Notes: generated by a model from the sequence alone, not told the origin. 64,000 nt of DNA from Paractinoplanes durhamensis (GCF_016862175.1 NZ_BOML01000021.1:186001-250000), one strand, 5' to 3'. Numbered from the stretch's first letter, positions 23,959 to 33,610 are shown. Numbers and translations: made by a program.

Positions 23959-25221
23959 GTGGAAGCGACCCCGGCAGGCACGGTCTACGAGCACCACGAA
24001 CGCCGGTGGTATGCCCGCTTCTGGGTCCTGATCGTCGCCGCCCTGGTGGTGCTGGTGGTGGCGGCCGCGGTCGCCGCGGTGGTGATGACCCGGCGCACCC
24101 CCGCGCTGCTCCCGGCCGGCCGGTCGGTGGCCGGCGTCGCGGTCGGCGGCCTGGACGAGCGCCGGCTGCGCGCCACGGTCGAGTCGGAGGTCCGCACCCG
24201 AGTCGGGCAGCCGGTCACCGTGCAGGTAACCGACACCGACCGGACATTCACCCTCGACCCGGTGACCGCGGGCATCACCCTCGACGTCGACGCGACGGTC
24301 AAGGCGGCCCTCGACGGCGCCGACACCGCGGCGGTGACCGTGGACGCGGCCAAGCTGCGGACCGCCCTGGACGCGCAGAAGCAGGCGGCCACCGACACCG
24401 TGGTGAAGCTGGCCACCCCGACCCCGCGGCTGGAGGCCAAGGGCGACACGTCGTTCACCGCCTCCACCGCCGGCGTCGACCGGACCGCCGGGAAGGCCGG
24501 CTGGACCGTCGACGAGAAGGCGGCGGCCTCGGCGATCGAGTCAGCGGTCCGGTCCGGCCGCAGCAAGACGTCGGTGACCAGCACCGCGGTGCCGTCCACC
24601 ACCACGCCGGCCGAGCTGGCCGGGGTCGACCAGCTGATCGGCACGTTCACCACCTACCACCCGTGCTGCGCACCGCGGGTGACCAACATCCACCTGATCG
24701 CGAAGATCGTCGACGGCACGGTGATCAAGCCGGGCACGAAGTTCTCGCTGAACGAGAAGGTCGGCGAGCGCACCGAGGCCAAGGGTTTCGTGGCCGCCCC
24801 CGCGATCGTCGACGGGGAGCTGGAGGACCAGCTCGGCGGCGGCATCTCGCAGTTCTCGACCACGCTGTTCAACGCCGCCTGGTTCGCCGGCCTGCCGATC
24901 CTGAAGCACCAGCCGCACTCCAAGTACATCTCCCGCTACCCGCCCGCCCGCGAGGCGACCCTCGACTGGGGCAACATCGACCAGGTCATCCGCAACGACA
25001 CGGACGCCCCGGTGGTGATCCGGGTGAAGACCACCGGCACGTCGGTGACGGTCGCCCTCTACGGCCACACCGGCGAGCGCAAGGTCGCCTCGGTGACCGG
25101 CGCACGCAACCCGACCGGCGCCGAGGGCGGCTTCAGCATCCGGGTCACCCGCACCGTCTACGACGACGGCACCAAGGCCGGCACCGACACCTTGCGCTGG
25201 ACATACGACGGCCTGGACTGA
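23959..25221 (+). CDS. VanW-family membrane-anchored cell-wall protein
   Basis: 420 residues starting at GTG 23959 with AGGAG 9 nt before it. A cytoplasmic N-terminus is followed by one membrane helix (FWVLIVAALVVLVVAAAVAAV, split here by convention near 22-43), a peptidoglycan-binding-4-like region (about 60-210), and a VanW domain (about 225-360) with TYHPCCAPRVTNIHLIA, GGGISQFSTTLFNAAW and HQPHSKYISRYP. The family occurs in cell envelopes of Gram-positive bacteria; its enzymatic role is not established. The exchanger gene follows after 21 bp but has its own -10-like element. Confidence 0.87.
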   Translation: MEATPAGTVYEHHERRWYARFWVLIVAALVVLVVAAAVAAVVMTRRTPALLPAGRSVAGVAVGGLDERRLRATVESEVRTRVGQPVTVQVTDTDRTFTLDPVTAGITLDVDATVKAALDGADTAAVTVDAAKLRTALDAQKQAATDTVVKLATPTPRLEAKGDTSFTASTAGVDRTAGKAGWTVDEKAAASAIESAVRSGRSKTSVTSTAVPSTTTPAELAGVDQLIGTFTTYHPCCAPRVTNIHLIAKIVDGTVIKPGTKFSLNEKVGERTEAKGFVAAPAIVDGELEDQLGGGISQFSTTLFNAAWFAGLPILKHQPHSKYISRYPPAREATLDWGNIDQVIRNDTDAPVVIRVKTTGTSVTVALYGHTGERKVASVTGARNPTGAEGGFSIRVTRTVYDDGTKAGTDTLRWTYDGLD

Positions 25222-25228
25222 CCCGGCG

Positions 25229-25234
25229 TAGCGT
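25229..25234 (+). promoter_or_regulatory. TAGCGT -10 element, leaderless-type
   Basis: TAGCGT ends 8 nt before GTG 25243 of the exchanger gene, in a 21-bp gap after VanW. Same hexamer as at 11151, 21097 and 57754. Confidence 0.4.
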
Positions 25235-25242
25235 CGAACCAC

Positions 25243-26241
25243 GTGATCCACGTGGTGCTGCTGCTCCTCTGCGCGCTCGCGATCTACCTGTCCTGCGAGT
25301 GGTTCGTCAACGCGGTCGAGTGGCTGGGGCAGCGCCTCAACGTCGGCAAGATGGCCGTCGGGACGATCCTGGCGGCGTTCGGCACCGCGCTGCCCGAGTC
25401 GGTGGTGACGCTGGTCGCGGTGACGACCGGCGCGACGGAGAACGCCAAGGACATCGGCGTCGGCGCGGCCATGGGCGGTCCGCTCGCGCTTTCCACCATT
25501 GCGTACGGCGTGACCGGCCTGATGCTGCTTCTCCACCACCGGAGGGCACCCGCCGCCCTGGGCACCGAGAAGGACATGCGGCGGCTGGCCAAGGACCAGA
25601 CGTGGTTCCTGCCGATCTTCGTGGTCAAAGTTTCGCTCGGGCTGGTGGCCTTCGCCGTCAAACCGGTGCTCGGCCTGGTGTTCTTCGCCGCCTACGCGGT
25701 CTATTTCTGGCGGGAGATCCGCGGCGGCCACGACGACGACGGCGGCGACGACGAGCTGGAGCCGCTGAAGTTCCAGCCGAAGGCTGCCGCCCCGGCGACC
25801 TGGGCGGTGGCCGCGCAGACCCTGCTCACCCTCGCCGTCATCTTCGTCGCGTCGCAGTTCTTCGTGAAGCAGCTGGACGCGATCGGCCCGATGCTGGGCC
25901 TGTCCACCGCCGTGACCGCCCTGCTGCTGTCCCCGGTCGCCACCGAGCTGCCCGAGGTGATGAACGCGATCATCTGGGTCCGCCAGGGCAAGACCAAGCT
26001 GGCCCTGGCCAACATCTCCGGCGCCATGATGATCCAGGCGACCGTGCCGAGCGGCCTCGGCCTGCTGTTCACCACCTGGAAGTTCGACGGCGCCCTGCTC
26101 TGGTCCGGCCTGATCACGATGGCCTCGATCATCTACCTGCTGGCCCTGATGCGGGCCCACCGGCTGACCCCGGCCCGGCTCGCCGCGGCCGGCCTCTTCT
26201 ACGTCGTCTTCGGACTCGGCCTGATCCCGCTGCTGAGCTGA
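25243..26241 (+). CDS. sodium/calcium exchanger family membrane protein
   Basis: 332 residues with ten or so membrane segments in two halves. The alpha-repeat signatures GTILAAFGTALPESVV (first half) and LLLSPVATELPEVMNA (second half) carry the acidic residues that bind Ca2+/Na+ in the CaCA superfamily. An acidic cytoplasmic loop (HDDDGGDDELEP) separates the halves and may sense Ca2+. It would exchange Ca2+ or another cation for Na+ or H+. GTG start. Confidence 0.88.
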   Translation: MIHVVLLLLCALAIYLSCEWFVNAVEWLGQRLNVGKMAVGTILAAFGTALPESVVTLVAVTTGATENAKDIGVGAAMGGPLALSTIAYGVTGLMLLLHHRRAPAALGTEKDMRRLAKDQTWFLPIFVVKVSLGLVAFAVKPVLGLVFFAAYAVYFWREIRGGHDDDGGDDELEPLKFQPKAAAPATWAVAAQTLLTLAVIFVASQFFVKQLDAIGPMLGLSTAVTALLLSPVATELPEVMNAIIWVRQGKTKLALANISGAMMIQATVPSGLGLLFTTWKFDGALLWSGLITMASIIYLLALMRAHRLTPARLAAAGLFYVVFGLGLIPLLS

Positions 26242-26285
26242 GACCGGCGGGCGTGGCCCGCCGCGATTCGGGGTATGTCGATGGC

Positions 26286-27794
26286 ATGACCACCGCGGAC
26301 CCCCAGCTGGTGGCCGGTCGTTACCAGGTGCAGGCGCCGCTCGGCGAGGGCGGGATGGGCCGGGTCTGGCTGGCCCGCGACGTCGTGCTCGACCGCGAGG
26401 TGGCGGTCAAGGAGGTCGTGCTCCCCGACGACCTGACCGAGAGTGAACGCGACGCGATGCAGGGGCGGACGCTGCAGGAGGCACGGGCCGCGGCCCGGCT
26501 GGCGCATCCGAACGTGGCCCGGGTCTTCGACGTCTTCGAGGATGACGGCCGGCCCTGGATCGTGATGGAGCACGTGCCGTCCCGGACGCTGCAGGACGTG
26601 ATGGACGCCGAGGGGCCGCTCGACCCGAAACGCGTCGCCGAGATCGGGTTGCAGGTGCTGGCCGCGCTGCAGGCCGCGCACCGGGCCGGGGTGCGGCACC
26701 GCGACGTGAAGCCGTCGAACGTGCTGCTGGCCGACAACGGCCGGGTGGTGCTGACCGACTTCGGGATCGCGACCATCGAGGGCGACAGCAACATCACCGG
26801 TTCCGGGCTGGTGCTGGGCTCGCCGCAGTTCATGGCGCCGGAGCGGGCGCTGCGCGGGGGCTCACCGCCGGAGTCGGACCTGTGGTCGCTGGGCGCGACG
26901 CTGTACGCCGCGGTCGAGGGCCGCCCGCCCTACCAGCGGCCGTCCGCGGTCGGCACCCTGATGGCCCTCGCCTCCGAGGACCCGGAGCCGCCGCACCGGG
27001 CCGGCGCGCTGCGGCCGGTGCTGGAGGGGCTGCTGCGCAAGGACCCGGACGAGCGCATCGACGCGGACGAGGCAGGACGGCGGCTGCGCAAGGCGGCCGG
27101 CCGGAGCCGGCCCCGGCGGCGTTCGCGGGTGTGGCTACTCACCCTGGCGGTGGTGCTGCTGGCCGTGGCCGGCGGCCTGACCGCGTTCGCGCTGCGCTCC
27201 GACAAGCCGGCGAGCCCAGCCGCCCTGCCCACGACGGCCCCGGTGACGACGGCCCCGGTGACGACGGCTCCGGTGACGACGGCTCCGGCGACGTCGGCTC
27301 CGGCGACAAAAGCGCCGGTGACGGAGGCGACCAAGGCGACCACGGGATCGCTCCCGGCGCTGCCGGCCGGCTGGGAGGATTACCACGACCGGACCGGGTT
27401 CTCGGTGTACGTACCCCAAGGGTGGACGAAGTCCTTGAAGGGGTCGATGGTCTATTTCCGGCATGACGGCCGGGTGCTCGGCATCGATCAGACCACCAAG
27501 CCGAACATGAACCCGGTCGGCGACTGGCAGGGGAAGGCGGAGTATCGGGTGGGGCGCGGCGACTTCCCCGGCTACGACGAGATCCGTATCAAGCCGGTGA
27601 GCTACTTCAAGAAGGCCGCCGACTGGGAGTTCACCTTCGACGGCTCCGGCACCCGCCAGCACGTCAACAACCGTGGTCTCGTGGTGAACAACCATCAGGC
27701 GTACGGAATCTATTGGCAGACGACGGACGCCGACTGGACGAAGGCGTACCCAGATCTGCAATTGATCTTCAGTAGCTTCCGGCCGACGGCGTGA
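26286..27794 (+). CDS. membrane Ser/Thr protein kinase (PknB type)
   Basis: 502 residues from ATG 26286; the much longer open frame upstream is antisense or out of frame with the exchanger and VanW genes. The kinase domain (about 10-265) has GEGGMGRV, VAVKEV (Lys42), HRDVKPSN (Asp140), DFGIA and the APE-like MAPERALRG. A membrane helix follows (VWLLTLAVVLLAVAGG), then a TTAPV repeat linker made by a 15-bp tandem repeat and an extracellular domain (WEDYHDRTGFSVYVPQGW onward) common at the ends of actinobacterial kinases. It probably senses an extracellular cue. The 3' end overlaps the convergent YiaA-like gene by 26 bp. Confidence 0.93.
   Translation: MTTADPQLVAGRYQVQAPLGEGGMGRVWLARDVVLDREVAVKEVVLPDDLTESERDAMQGRTLQEARAAARLAHPNVARVFDVFEDDGRPWIVMEHVPSRTLQDVMDAEGPLDPKRVAEIGLQVLAALQAAHRAGVRHRDVKPSNVLLADNGRVVLTDFGIATIEGDSNITGSGLVLGSPQFMAPERALRGGSPPESDLWSLGATLYAAVEGRPPYQRPSAVGTLMALASEDPEPPHRAGALRPVLEGLLRKDPDERIDADEAGRRLRKAAGRSRPRRRSRVWLLTLAVVLLAVAGGLTAFALRSDKPASPAALPTTAPVTTAPVTTAPVTTAPATSAPATKAPVTEATKATTGSLPALPAGWEDYHDRTGFSVYVPQGWTKSLKGSMVYFRHDGRVLGIDQTTKPNMNPVGDWQGKAEYRVGRGDFPGYDEIRIKPVSYFKKAADWEFTFDGSGTRQHVNNRGLVVNNHQAYGIYWQTTDADWTKAYPDLQLIFSSFRPTA
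27231..27305 (+). repeat. five 15-bp tandem repeats encoding TTAPV
   Basis: Five adjacent copies of ACGACGGCCCCGGTG with few changes, coding for the Thr/Pro-rich extracellular linker of the kinase. Copy number is likely to vary between strains by slippage. Confidence 0.8.
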
Positions 27795-28182
27795 CCCGGG
27801 CCTGGAGCAGGTCGCGCACGTTCTTCTGCACCGCGACCGCGGCGAACAGGGTCATCGCGTACGCGAGCCCGTAGAAGCCCTTCTCGCTCAGCGCCATGCC
27901 GCTGTTGACCAGGCCGAGCCCCAGCATGATCACCGAGGCCCCCACCACCGACCAGGACAGGCCCAGGTAGAGGGCGGAGACCGGCAGGTTCTCGGCGCGG
28001 TCCCGGACCGATTTCTGCAGCGAGACCGCCGCGAACACCCCGAGGATCAGCACCGTCGCGTAGAAGCCCTTCTCGCTGCGGGTCATCGTCGCGTTCCACA
28101 GGCCGACCGCGAACGAGACCATGCCGAGGAGCAGGACGGTCCAGGAGGCGCCGACGAAGGCGGGGGTGGGCTTGGTGTTCAT
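27769..28182 (-). CDS. YiaA/YiaB-type small membrane protein
   Basis: 137 residues from ATG 28182, chosen because GGAG lies 7 nt before it; the upstream extension to 28227 has no such site. The protein contains two copies of a two-helix unit, each ending in a similar motif (RSEKGFYATVLILGVFAAVSLQK and, later, SEKGFYGLAYAMTLFAAVAVQK, both quoted in part), which is the YiaA/YiaB membrane domain. The tandem structure points to an internal duplication. Function of the family is unknown. It converges on the kinase gene and is divergent from the histidine kinase gene. Confidence 0.8.
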   Translation of the reverse strand: MNTKPTPAFVGASWTVLLLGMVSFAVGLWNATMTRSEKGFYATVLILGVFAAVSLQKSVRDRAENLPVSALYLGLSWSVVGASVIMLGLGLVNSGMALSEKGFYGLAYAMTLFAAVAVQKNVRDLLQARVTPSAGSY

Positions 28183-28318
28183 GACACTCTCCGTAACGAG
28201 AATCGGCGGAAGCAGTGCGGAAATCATGTCGTCCGCGGTGGCCGCCGGCCCTGAGCACGGCTACTCAATCTCGCGCTGGGCAAGCTCAGACCCTGCCGTA
28301 ACTTGCCGAACATTGGGT

Positions 28319-30391
28319 ATGAGCGTTCCCGCCGGCCTGAAGGAATGGTGGCGGGCGGCGATGGTGCCGCTGCTGGTGTGGCTGATCGTGGTGACGGTGG
28401 GGACCGGGGTGCTGCTGTGGCAGCAGGAGTCCAGCCGGCAGGCGGTGGCGCAGCGCTACGACGACGGTGTGAACGCGCTGGGCACCTACATGACCGCCAC
28501 GGTCGCCGAGCTGCTGCTCCGGGAGCGCGCGCAGGCCGAGGCGGTGCTGACCGACCCGGTCGTGCAGGCCCGGGATTTCAACCTGGTGGTCGGTGGCCTG
28601 GGGGTCGCCTCGGCCCTGCTCCTCGACTCGCAGGGGCGGGCGCTCCAGAACTACCCGGCCACGCCCTCGCTGATCGGGCAGGACCTGGCCGTCCGCTACC
28701 AGCATCTGCGCACCGCGCTGGCGGGCACGCCGGTGGTGTCGCAGGTGGTGCCGAACGCCGCCCGGGGCATCCTGGTGGTCGCGTTCGCGGTGCCGTTCGA
28801 CACGACGTCGGGCCGGCGGGTCTTCTCCGGTGCCATCCCGATCCGGGCGAGCCCGCTGGCCGCCTACTTCTCCATCGCCCTCTCGCTCGAAGGCGCCGCG
28901 GTGCAGCTGGTCGACACGAGCGGCAGCATCGCCGCGGCAACCGACGTCTTCGACATCACCCGGCCCACGCTCGCCGCGACGAACAGCGCGCTCGCGGCCG
29001 CCCTGACCCGCGAGCCGGATGGGCGCTACCGCGACGGCGGAGAGTGGTGGAAGTACTCGTCGGTGGCCGTCGCCGGCACGCCGTGGCGGCTGTCCGCGAC
29101 CGTCCGGGAGGACGTGCTCTTCGCGTCGCTGGCCGACAACGAGATCGCCGGCCGGGCCGCGCTGGCCGGCGCCGCCCTGGTCGGGCTGATCGTGGTGGTG
29201 GTCGTCGGGCGGGCCCGGGTCGGCCGGCGTGACCTGCTGCTCAGCGAGCGGCGGTTCCGCAAGGTGTTCGACGGTTCCCGGGTCGGCATGCTGCTGGTCG
29301 ACCTCCAGGGCCGCTTCCTGCGGGTCAACCCGGCGGCCTGCCAGATCTTCGGGCGCTCCGAGGAGGAGCTGGCCGGCCGGCCGATCGCCGACTTCACCTA
29401 CCCGGACGACCTCGGGCTGGGGGCCGGGCAGGTGCGGGAATGCCTGGCCGGGCGGATCGACGGCTTCGACCTGGACAAGCGGTTCATGCGCGCCGACGGC
29501 CAGGTCGTCGAGGCGGCCGTCACCACCGCGGTGCTGCGCGACGAGACCGACCGCCCGATCTACTTCGCCACCCAGATCATCGACACCACCGAGCGCCGGG
29601 CCCTCGACCGGGAGCGCGAACGCCATCAGGAGGAGATCGCCCGGCACGCCGAGGAGTTGCAGGACGCCAACACCCACCTCGCCGACGTGATGGCGATGCT
29701 CAGCCACGACGTACGGCAGCCGCTTGCCAAGATCGTCGGGTTGGGTGGTCTGCTGCGCGAGGAGTGGGGGGCCATTCCCGAGCACACCAAGCTCAACTAC
29801 GTGCAGCGGATGACCGCGGCCGGCCACCGGGCCAACGACCTGGTGACCGACATCCTGATGCTGGCCCAGTTCGACGCGGGGGCGATGCTCGCCCGGCCGG
29901 CCCGGATCGACCTGTCGCACGCCGTCCGCGAGGCGGTCAACTCGCACGACATCAGCACCGGGACCCCGGTCACGGTGATCGCCCCGGACGAGACGACCGG
30001 TCTCGCCGACCCGGGCCAGCTGCAGCTGATCCTCGGCAATCTGTTCACCAACGCGGCCAAGTACGGCGCGCCACCGGTCGAGGTGACCGTGGTCAACGCG
30101 GGTGAGCAGGTGTGGATCCGGGTGGCCGACCGGGGCGAGGGGGTGCCGGCCGAGTTCGTGCCGCGGCTGTTCGACCGGTTCGCCCGGGCCAGCTCGGGCG
30201 TGGCGACCACCAAGGCGGGCACCGGCCTCGGCCTCTACCTGGTGCGGCAGCTGGCGCGGGCCGGCGGCCTGGACGTCTACTACGAGCCGAACCAGCCCAA
30301 CGGCGCCGTCTTCACGCTGACCGTGCCGCGCGCCGCCGCGGTCTCCCGCGGCTTCAGCGCCGACGCGGAAGTGACGGCAGCTCAGCCTTAG
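28319..30391 (+). CDS. membrane-bound PAS sensor histidine kinase
   Basis: 690 residues from ATG 28319. A first membrane helix (VPLLVWLIVVTVGTGVLLW) and a second near 285-305 bracket an extracytoplasmic sensor of about 230 residues resembling a dCache-type domain. A PAS domain follows (about 315-435, MLLVDLQGRFLRVNPAACQIFG), then HisKA with SHDVRQPLAKI (His463) and HATPase_c with ILGNLFTNAAKYG and GTGLGLYLVRQL. It has no response regulator next to it. The 3' end overlaps a convergent hydrolase gene by 38 bp, the longest such overlap here. Confidence 0.92.
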   Translation: MSVPAGLKEWWRAAMVPLLVWLIVVTVGTGVLLWQQESSRQAVAQRYDDGVNALGTYMTATVAELLLRERAQAEAVLTDPVVQARDFNLVVGGLGVASALLLDSQGRALQNYPATPSLIGQDLAVRYQHLRTALAGTPVVSQVVPNAARGILVVAFAVPFDTTSGRRVFSGAIPIRASPLAAYFSIALSLEGAAVQLVDTSGSIAAATDVFDITRPTLAATNSALAAALTREPDGRYRDGGEWWKYSSVAVAGTPWRLSATVREDVLFASLADNEIAGRAALAGAALVGLIVVVVVGRARVGRRDLLLSERRFRKVFDGSRVGMLLVDLQGRFLRVNPAACQIFGRSEEELAGRPIADFTYPDDLGLGAGQVRECLAGRIDGFDLDKRFMRADGQVVEAAVTTAVLRDETDRPIYFATQIIDTTERRALDRERERHQEEIARHAEELQDANTHLADVMAMLSHDVRQPLAKIVGLGGLLREEWGAIPEHTKLNYVQRMTAAGHRANDLVTDILMLAQFDAGAMLARPARIDLSHAVREAVNSHDISTGTPVTVIAPDETTGLADPGQLQLILGNLFTNAAKYGAPPVEVTVVNAGEQVWIRVADRGEGVPAEFVPRLFDRFARASSGVATTKAGTGLGLYLVRQLARAGGLDVYYEPNQPNGAVFTLTVPRAAAVSRGFSADAEVTAAQP

Positions 30392-31097
30392 CCAGGAATT
30401 CCATCACTTCGGTGGCGAACCGGTCGGGGGCGAGGCTGTGCACGCGGTGGCCGACCGGGATGGTGGTCATCCGGGCGCCCGGGATGGCGGCGGTCGCCTC
30501 GGCCAGCCGCTGCGGCGGGATGATGCTGCTCGGCCCGCCGGAGAGCATCAGCGTCGGCTGCCGCACCCCGGCGAGCCGCCCCCACCACTGAAGGTCGGGC
30601 CGGGACAGCTGGCGCAGGATCGACCCGACCGCGCGCAGCTGGTAGTCGCGGCGGGTGGTCAGGATGGCGGCCACCGCCGACAGCACCTGCACCGGGCGGA
30701 CGCCCTTGCCGCTCGCGGCCACCTTCGGCGGCGCGGCCAGGTCCTCCAGCGCCAGCGCGGCGACCCGCTCCGGCGCCCGCAGCGCGGTGGCCAGCGCGGA
30801 GTAGGCGCCGACCGAGTGGCCGACCAGGACGGCGTCGCGCAGATCGAGGGCTTCGAGCAGGCCGAGCACGTCGTCGCCGAGAGCGGCCAGCGGGTAGCGG
30901 CGGGTCCGCGCGCTGGTGCCGTGCCCGCGCATGTCGACGGCGATCACCCGGTGGCCGGCCGCGGTCAGCCGGGCGCCGAACCGGTCCCAGGTGCCCGCGC
31001 TGCTGCCGGTGCCGTGCAGCAGCACCACCGGCGGGCCGGCCGGGTCACCGGACTCCCGGTAGCCGAGCCGGACACCGTCGATCGCGACGAACCTCAT
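30354..31097 (-). CDS. alpha/beta hydrolase
   Basis: 247 residues with the full alpha/beta hydrolase pattern: oxyanion loop LLHGTGSSAGTW, DMRGHGTS, nucleophile elbow VGHSVGAYSA, and the catalytic His in TIPVGHRVHS. It has no signal peptide and is probably cytoplasmic. Such enzymes include esterases, lactonases and haloperoxidase-like proteins; nothing in the sequence or neighbourhood decides. The PHB-depolymerase-like gene lies just upstream on the same strand, separated by 21 bp, so they may be co-transcribed. Confidence 0.85.
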   Translation of the reverse strand: MRFVAIDGVRLGYRESGDPAGPPVVLLHGTGSSAGTWDRFGARLTAAGHRVIAVDMRGHGTSARTRRYPLAALGDDVLGLLEALDLRDAVLVGHSVGAYSALATALRAPERVAALALEDLAAPPKVAASGKGVRPVQVLSAVAAILTTRRDYQLRAVGSILRQLSRPDLQWWGRLAGVRQPTLMLSGGPSSIIPPQRLAEATAAIPGARMTTIPVGHRVHSLAPDRFATEVMEFLAKAELPSLPRRR

Positions 31098-31118
31098 CCA
31101 CGTTGTTTACCAGACGTT

Positions 31119-32348
31119 TCAGCTTCGTCTGTGTGACATCCATTGCCATATGTGTGTTCCGTCGATGCGTGGGTCGTTGCGGGCCACGTAGATCCAGGAC
31201 CAGTGCCCGGGGAACTGGTGGCCGTTCCACACCACGTGGTCGTAGAGCGACACCCGCGAACCGGGGATCAGATCGTCCGCGTGCACGGTGTTGGCCTGCG
31301 GCGGAACCGTATCGTCGTCGAGCGAGGCGACGAGCCAGGTCGGGGTGTCGATCGCCCGCAGCTCGGCGTCGGTGATCATCGGCGGACCGCCCGGGGTGAG
31401 AGACGTCACCACCCCGCAGATCGGCACCGACGCGGCGAACAGATCCGGGTAGACGGTGGTCATCTTCAGGCTCATGTAACCGCCGTTGCTGCAACCGACC
31501 ACATGGATACGCCGGCGGTCGATCGGGTAGCGGCGGGCCAGATCACGGACGATCTCGGCGATCTGCGGCGCGAACCGGTCCCCGTCCTGGAGCCAGAACG
31601 ACGTGCTCTGCGGCGCCACGACGTACGCACCGCCGAAGATCCGCTGGGCCTCCGGAGTGGCGAAGCCGAGCGCACCGCGGTTGGCCCGCAGCGTGGTCTC
31701 GTTGTCGTAGTAGTTGTCCGGCAGCGAGGCACCCTCACCGCCACCGTGCAGCCAGACGACGAGCGGCCGCCGCCCGTGCCCGCCGGGGGAGTAGAGCCGA
31801 TATTTCATCCCGGACCCGGAGGTGCGGTAGCCGAACGCGTCCACCTCCGGATTGGACAGCCGCCCCTGGACAAACTTCTTGATGGTGTACGCCCCGTGGC
31901 GTACGGCGATCGGCTTGTTCTGGGTGATGGTGTAGACGAGGTCGAGTTGGACGTTGCGGCCTTTGCTCGCGATGTAGCCGAGCGTGCCGCCGCCGAGCTG
32001 ACCTTCGGCGTAGCTGAGATCGAGCACGATGTCGCCGTGCCGGTCGAGCCGCGCGCGGGTGACCGGCCGGTCCAGGTCGTACTCGCTGAAGATCTGATCG
32101 CCGGGGGCGAGCGGGATCGGACTGGTCGCCTTGGCGTGCACGGTGAACGTGCCGGTCGTCAGGCTCGCCGGGTCGATCCGGCCCAGCCGGCTCGTGTCCA
32201 GAATGACCGCGACGACCTGCTCACCGCCGTCGAGTGTCCGGGCGTCGAGCGTGAACTTCACCGTGGTGGATGCCTCGGCGGCGCCCGGCAGGGTCAGCCC
32301 GACCGCGGCCCCCGCCCCGGCGGCCAGTAGGGAACGACGGTTGAGCAT
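31119..32348 (-). CDS. secreted esterase/PHB depolymerase-like hydrolase
   Basis: 409 residues from ATG 32348, chosen because GGGAGG lies 5 nt before it (ATG 32360 is the longer alternative). The N-terminus LNRRSLLAAGAGAAVGLTL is a twin-arginine-like signal. Residues about 30-165 look like a beta-sandwich domain. The C-terminal catalytic domain has LVVWLHGGGEG, nucleophile elbow VVGCSNGGYMS, an Asp in ASLDDDTVP and a His near WNGHQFPGH, as in polyhydroxybutyrate depolymerase/feruloyl esterase-like enzymes. It would act outside the cell on a polymer or plant ester. Confidence 0.82.
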   Translation of the reverse strand: MLNRRSLLAAGAGAAVGLTLPGAAEASTTVKFTLDARTLDGGEQVVAVILDTSRLGRIDPASLTTGTFTVHAKATSPIPLAPGDQIFSEYDLDRPVTRARLDRHGDIVLDLSYAEGQLGGGTLGYIASKGRNVQLDLVYTITQNKPIAVRHGAYTIKKFVQGRLSNPEVDAFGYRTSGSGMKYRLYSPGGHGRRPLVVWLHGGGEGASLPDNYYDNETTLRANRGALGFATPEAQRIFGGAYVVAPQSTSFWLQDGDRFAPQIAEIVRDLARRYPIDRRRIHVVGCSNGGYMSLKMTTVYPDLFAASVPICGVVTSLTPGGPPMITDAELRAIDTPTWLVASLDDDTVPPQANTVHADDLIPGSRVSLYDHVVWNGHQFPGHWSWIYVARNDPRIDGTHIWQWMSHRRS

Positions 32349-32396
32349 GAGGCCTCCCATGTTTCGACCGTGTTAACAGGCAATGACACCGGTCTA

Positions 32397-33590
32397 TCAC
32401 ATGTGGCCGAGGACATCGAGCGTCACGCCCGCCGCGAGACGGTAGGGATTGGTCGCCACCAGGGCCCCGATCGCCCGGCGCAGGCGGCTGATCTCGGCGC
32501 GGACGGTGACCACGTGCGCGCCGTCGCCGTACAGGACATGACTCAATTGCGCGGCGGTGCGCCCGGCCGGACCACTGTCGTGCAGCAACGCCAGGATGTC
32601 GGCGTGCCGCCGGGTCAGCGGGGTGCGCCACGGGTCGCCCCCGCCGCGTACCTCGAGAAGCGGCGACGCCCCGGTGAGATCGAGCGTCGCGGTGATCGCG
32701 GCGTGCGGCCCCGCGGGCCGCACCAGCCAGCCTTCCGGCAGGCGTTCGGCAAGACAGAGTCCCAGGCCGGGTACGCCGAGGGGCGCACCCTCCCGGGGCG
32801 CGCCGATCCGGTCGCGGACCGCCACCCCGCTCGCGTGCGCCACCCAGCCGTGGTCGTCGACGATCAGCAGCGGACCCCGCGCCGTGCCCGCCACGTGCGC
32901 CGCCGACCGCCGCAGCCGCTCCAGCCGGTCGGCGTGATGCCGCCAGAGCTGCACCTCGGCCAGCCGCACCCCGGTCTCCACCAGCACGCCGATCGCCGGG
33001 TGCAGGGTGAGCGCCGGCCCGCTGACGTCGACGATGCCGAGCAGGTCGCCGGTGCGCGGGTCGTGTACCGGGTGGGCGCAGCAATACCAGGCGTGCTGGG
33101 CCGGCTCGAAGTGCTCGGCCGAGAAGAGCTGCACCGGCGCCGCCTCGACCAGGGCGGTGCCGATCGCGTTGGTGCCGACCGCCGCCTCGGTCCAGCTGGC
33201 GCCCTCGCCGAAGCCGAGCACGTCGGCCCGGCGGCGCAGCGCGACCGGCCCGGCCCGCCACAGGATCGTGCCGTCCGGCCCGGTGATCACCATCAGGAAC
33301 GCGGCGTCCTCGGCGATCCGCAGCAGGTCGGCGGCGACCGGCGCCAGCCCCGACGCGCGGCGCAGGCGCTCGACGTCGCCGGCCGGCAGCGGATCGCGGG
33401 TGTTGGCGTGGCCCGGGTCGAGACCGAGCCCGAGAACCCGCGACCAGGAGCGCTCGACCAGCGGGCGGGGGCGGTGCGGCGGCCGGTCGCCGGCCAGCAC
33501 CGCGTCGTGCACCCGGAGCAGGTCACGGGCATGACTCGACAGGTCGGTGCCCGGACGCACCGCGCTGTAGTCGCCCATCTTCGTGAGCAT
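32397..33590 (-). CDS. GAF-domain transcription regulator (AcoR-like without AAA domain)
   Basis: 397 residues from ATG 33590; the frame runs further upstream but overlaps the divergent monooxygenase gene. A helical N-terminus (SRVLGLGLDPG) is followed by a GAF domain (about 80-210) with the pattern WTEAAVGTNAIGTAL and WYCCAHPVHDPRTGDLLGIVDVSG typical of AcoR-type activators. Instead of an AAA domain the C-terminus is a winged-helix-like region (LTRRHADILALLHDSG, TVRAEISRLRRAIG). Such regulators often stand divergent to flavin monooxygenase genes in actinobacteria, as here, and probably control them. Confidence 0.82.
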   Translation of the reverse strand: MLTKMGDYSAVRPGTDLSSHARDLLRVHDAVLAGDRPPHRPRPLVERSWSRVLGLGLDPGHANTRDPLPAGDVERLRRASGLAPVAADLLRIAEDAAFLMVITGPDGTILWRAGPVALRRRADVLGFGEGASWTEAAVGTNAIGTALVEAAPVQLFSAEHFEPAQHAWYCCAHPVHDPRTGDLLGIVDVSGPALTLHPAIGVLVETGVRLAEVQLWRHHADRLERLRRSAAHVAGTARGPLLIVDDHGWVAHASGVAVRDRIGAPREGAPLGVPGLGLCLAERLPEGWLVRPAGPHAAITATLDLTGASPLLEVRGGGDPWRTPLTRRHADILALLHDSGPAGRTAAQLSHVLYGDGAHVVTVRAEISRLRRAIGALVATNPYRLAAGVTLDVLGHM

Positions 33591-33610
33591 GCGCGGATGT
33601 GCAATGTGTT

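Noticed and set aside
24006..26285. 5' two-thirds of a 1262-codon plus-strand frame before the Ser/Thr kinase
   Set aside because: Out of frame with VanW and the exchanger, low-complexity product; only the part from ATG 26286 encodes the kinase.
27231..27305. Regular 15-bp repeats as a possible CRISPR array
   Set aside because: No spacers; repeats are adjacent and in frame, coding a Thr/Pro linker.
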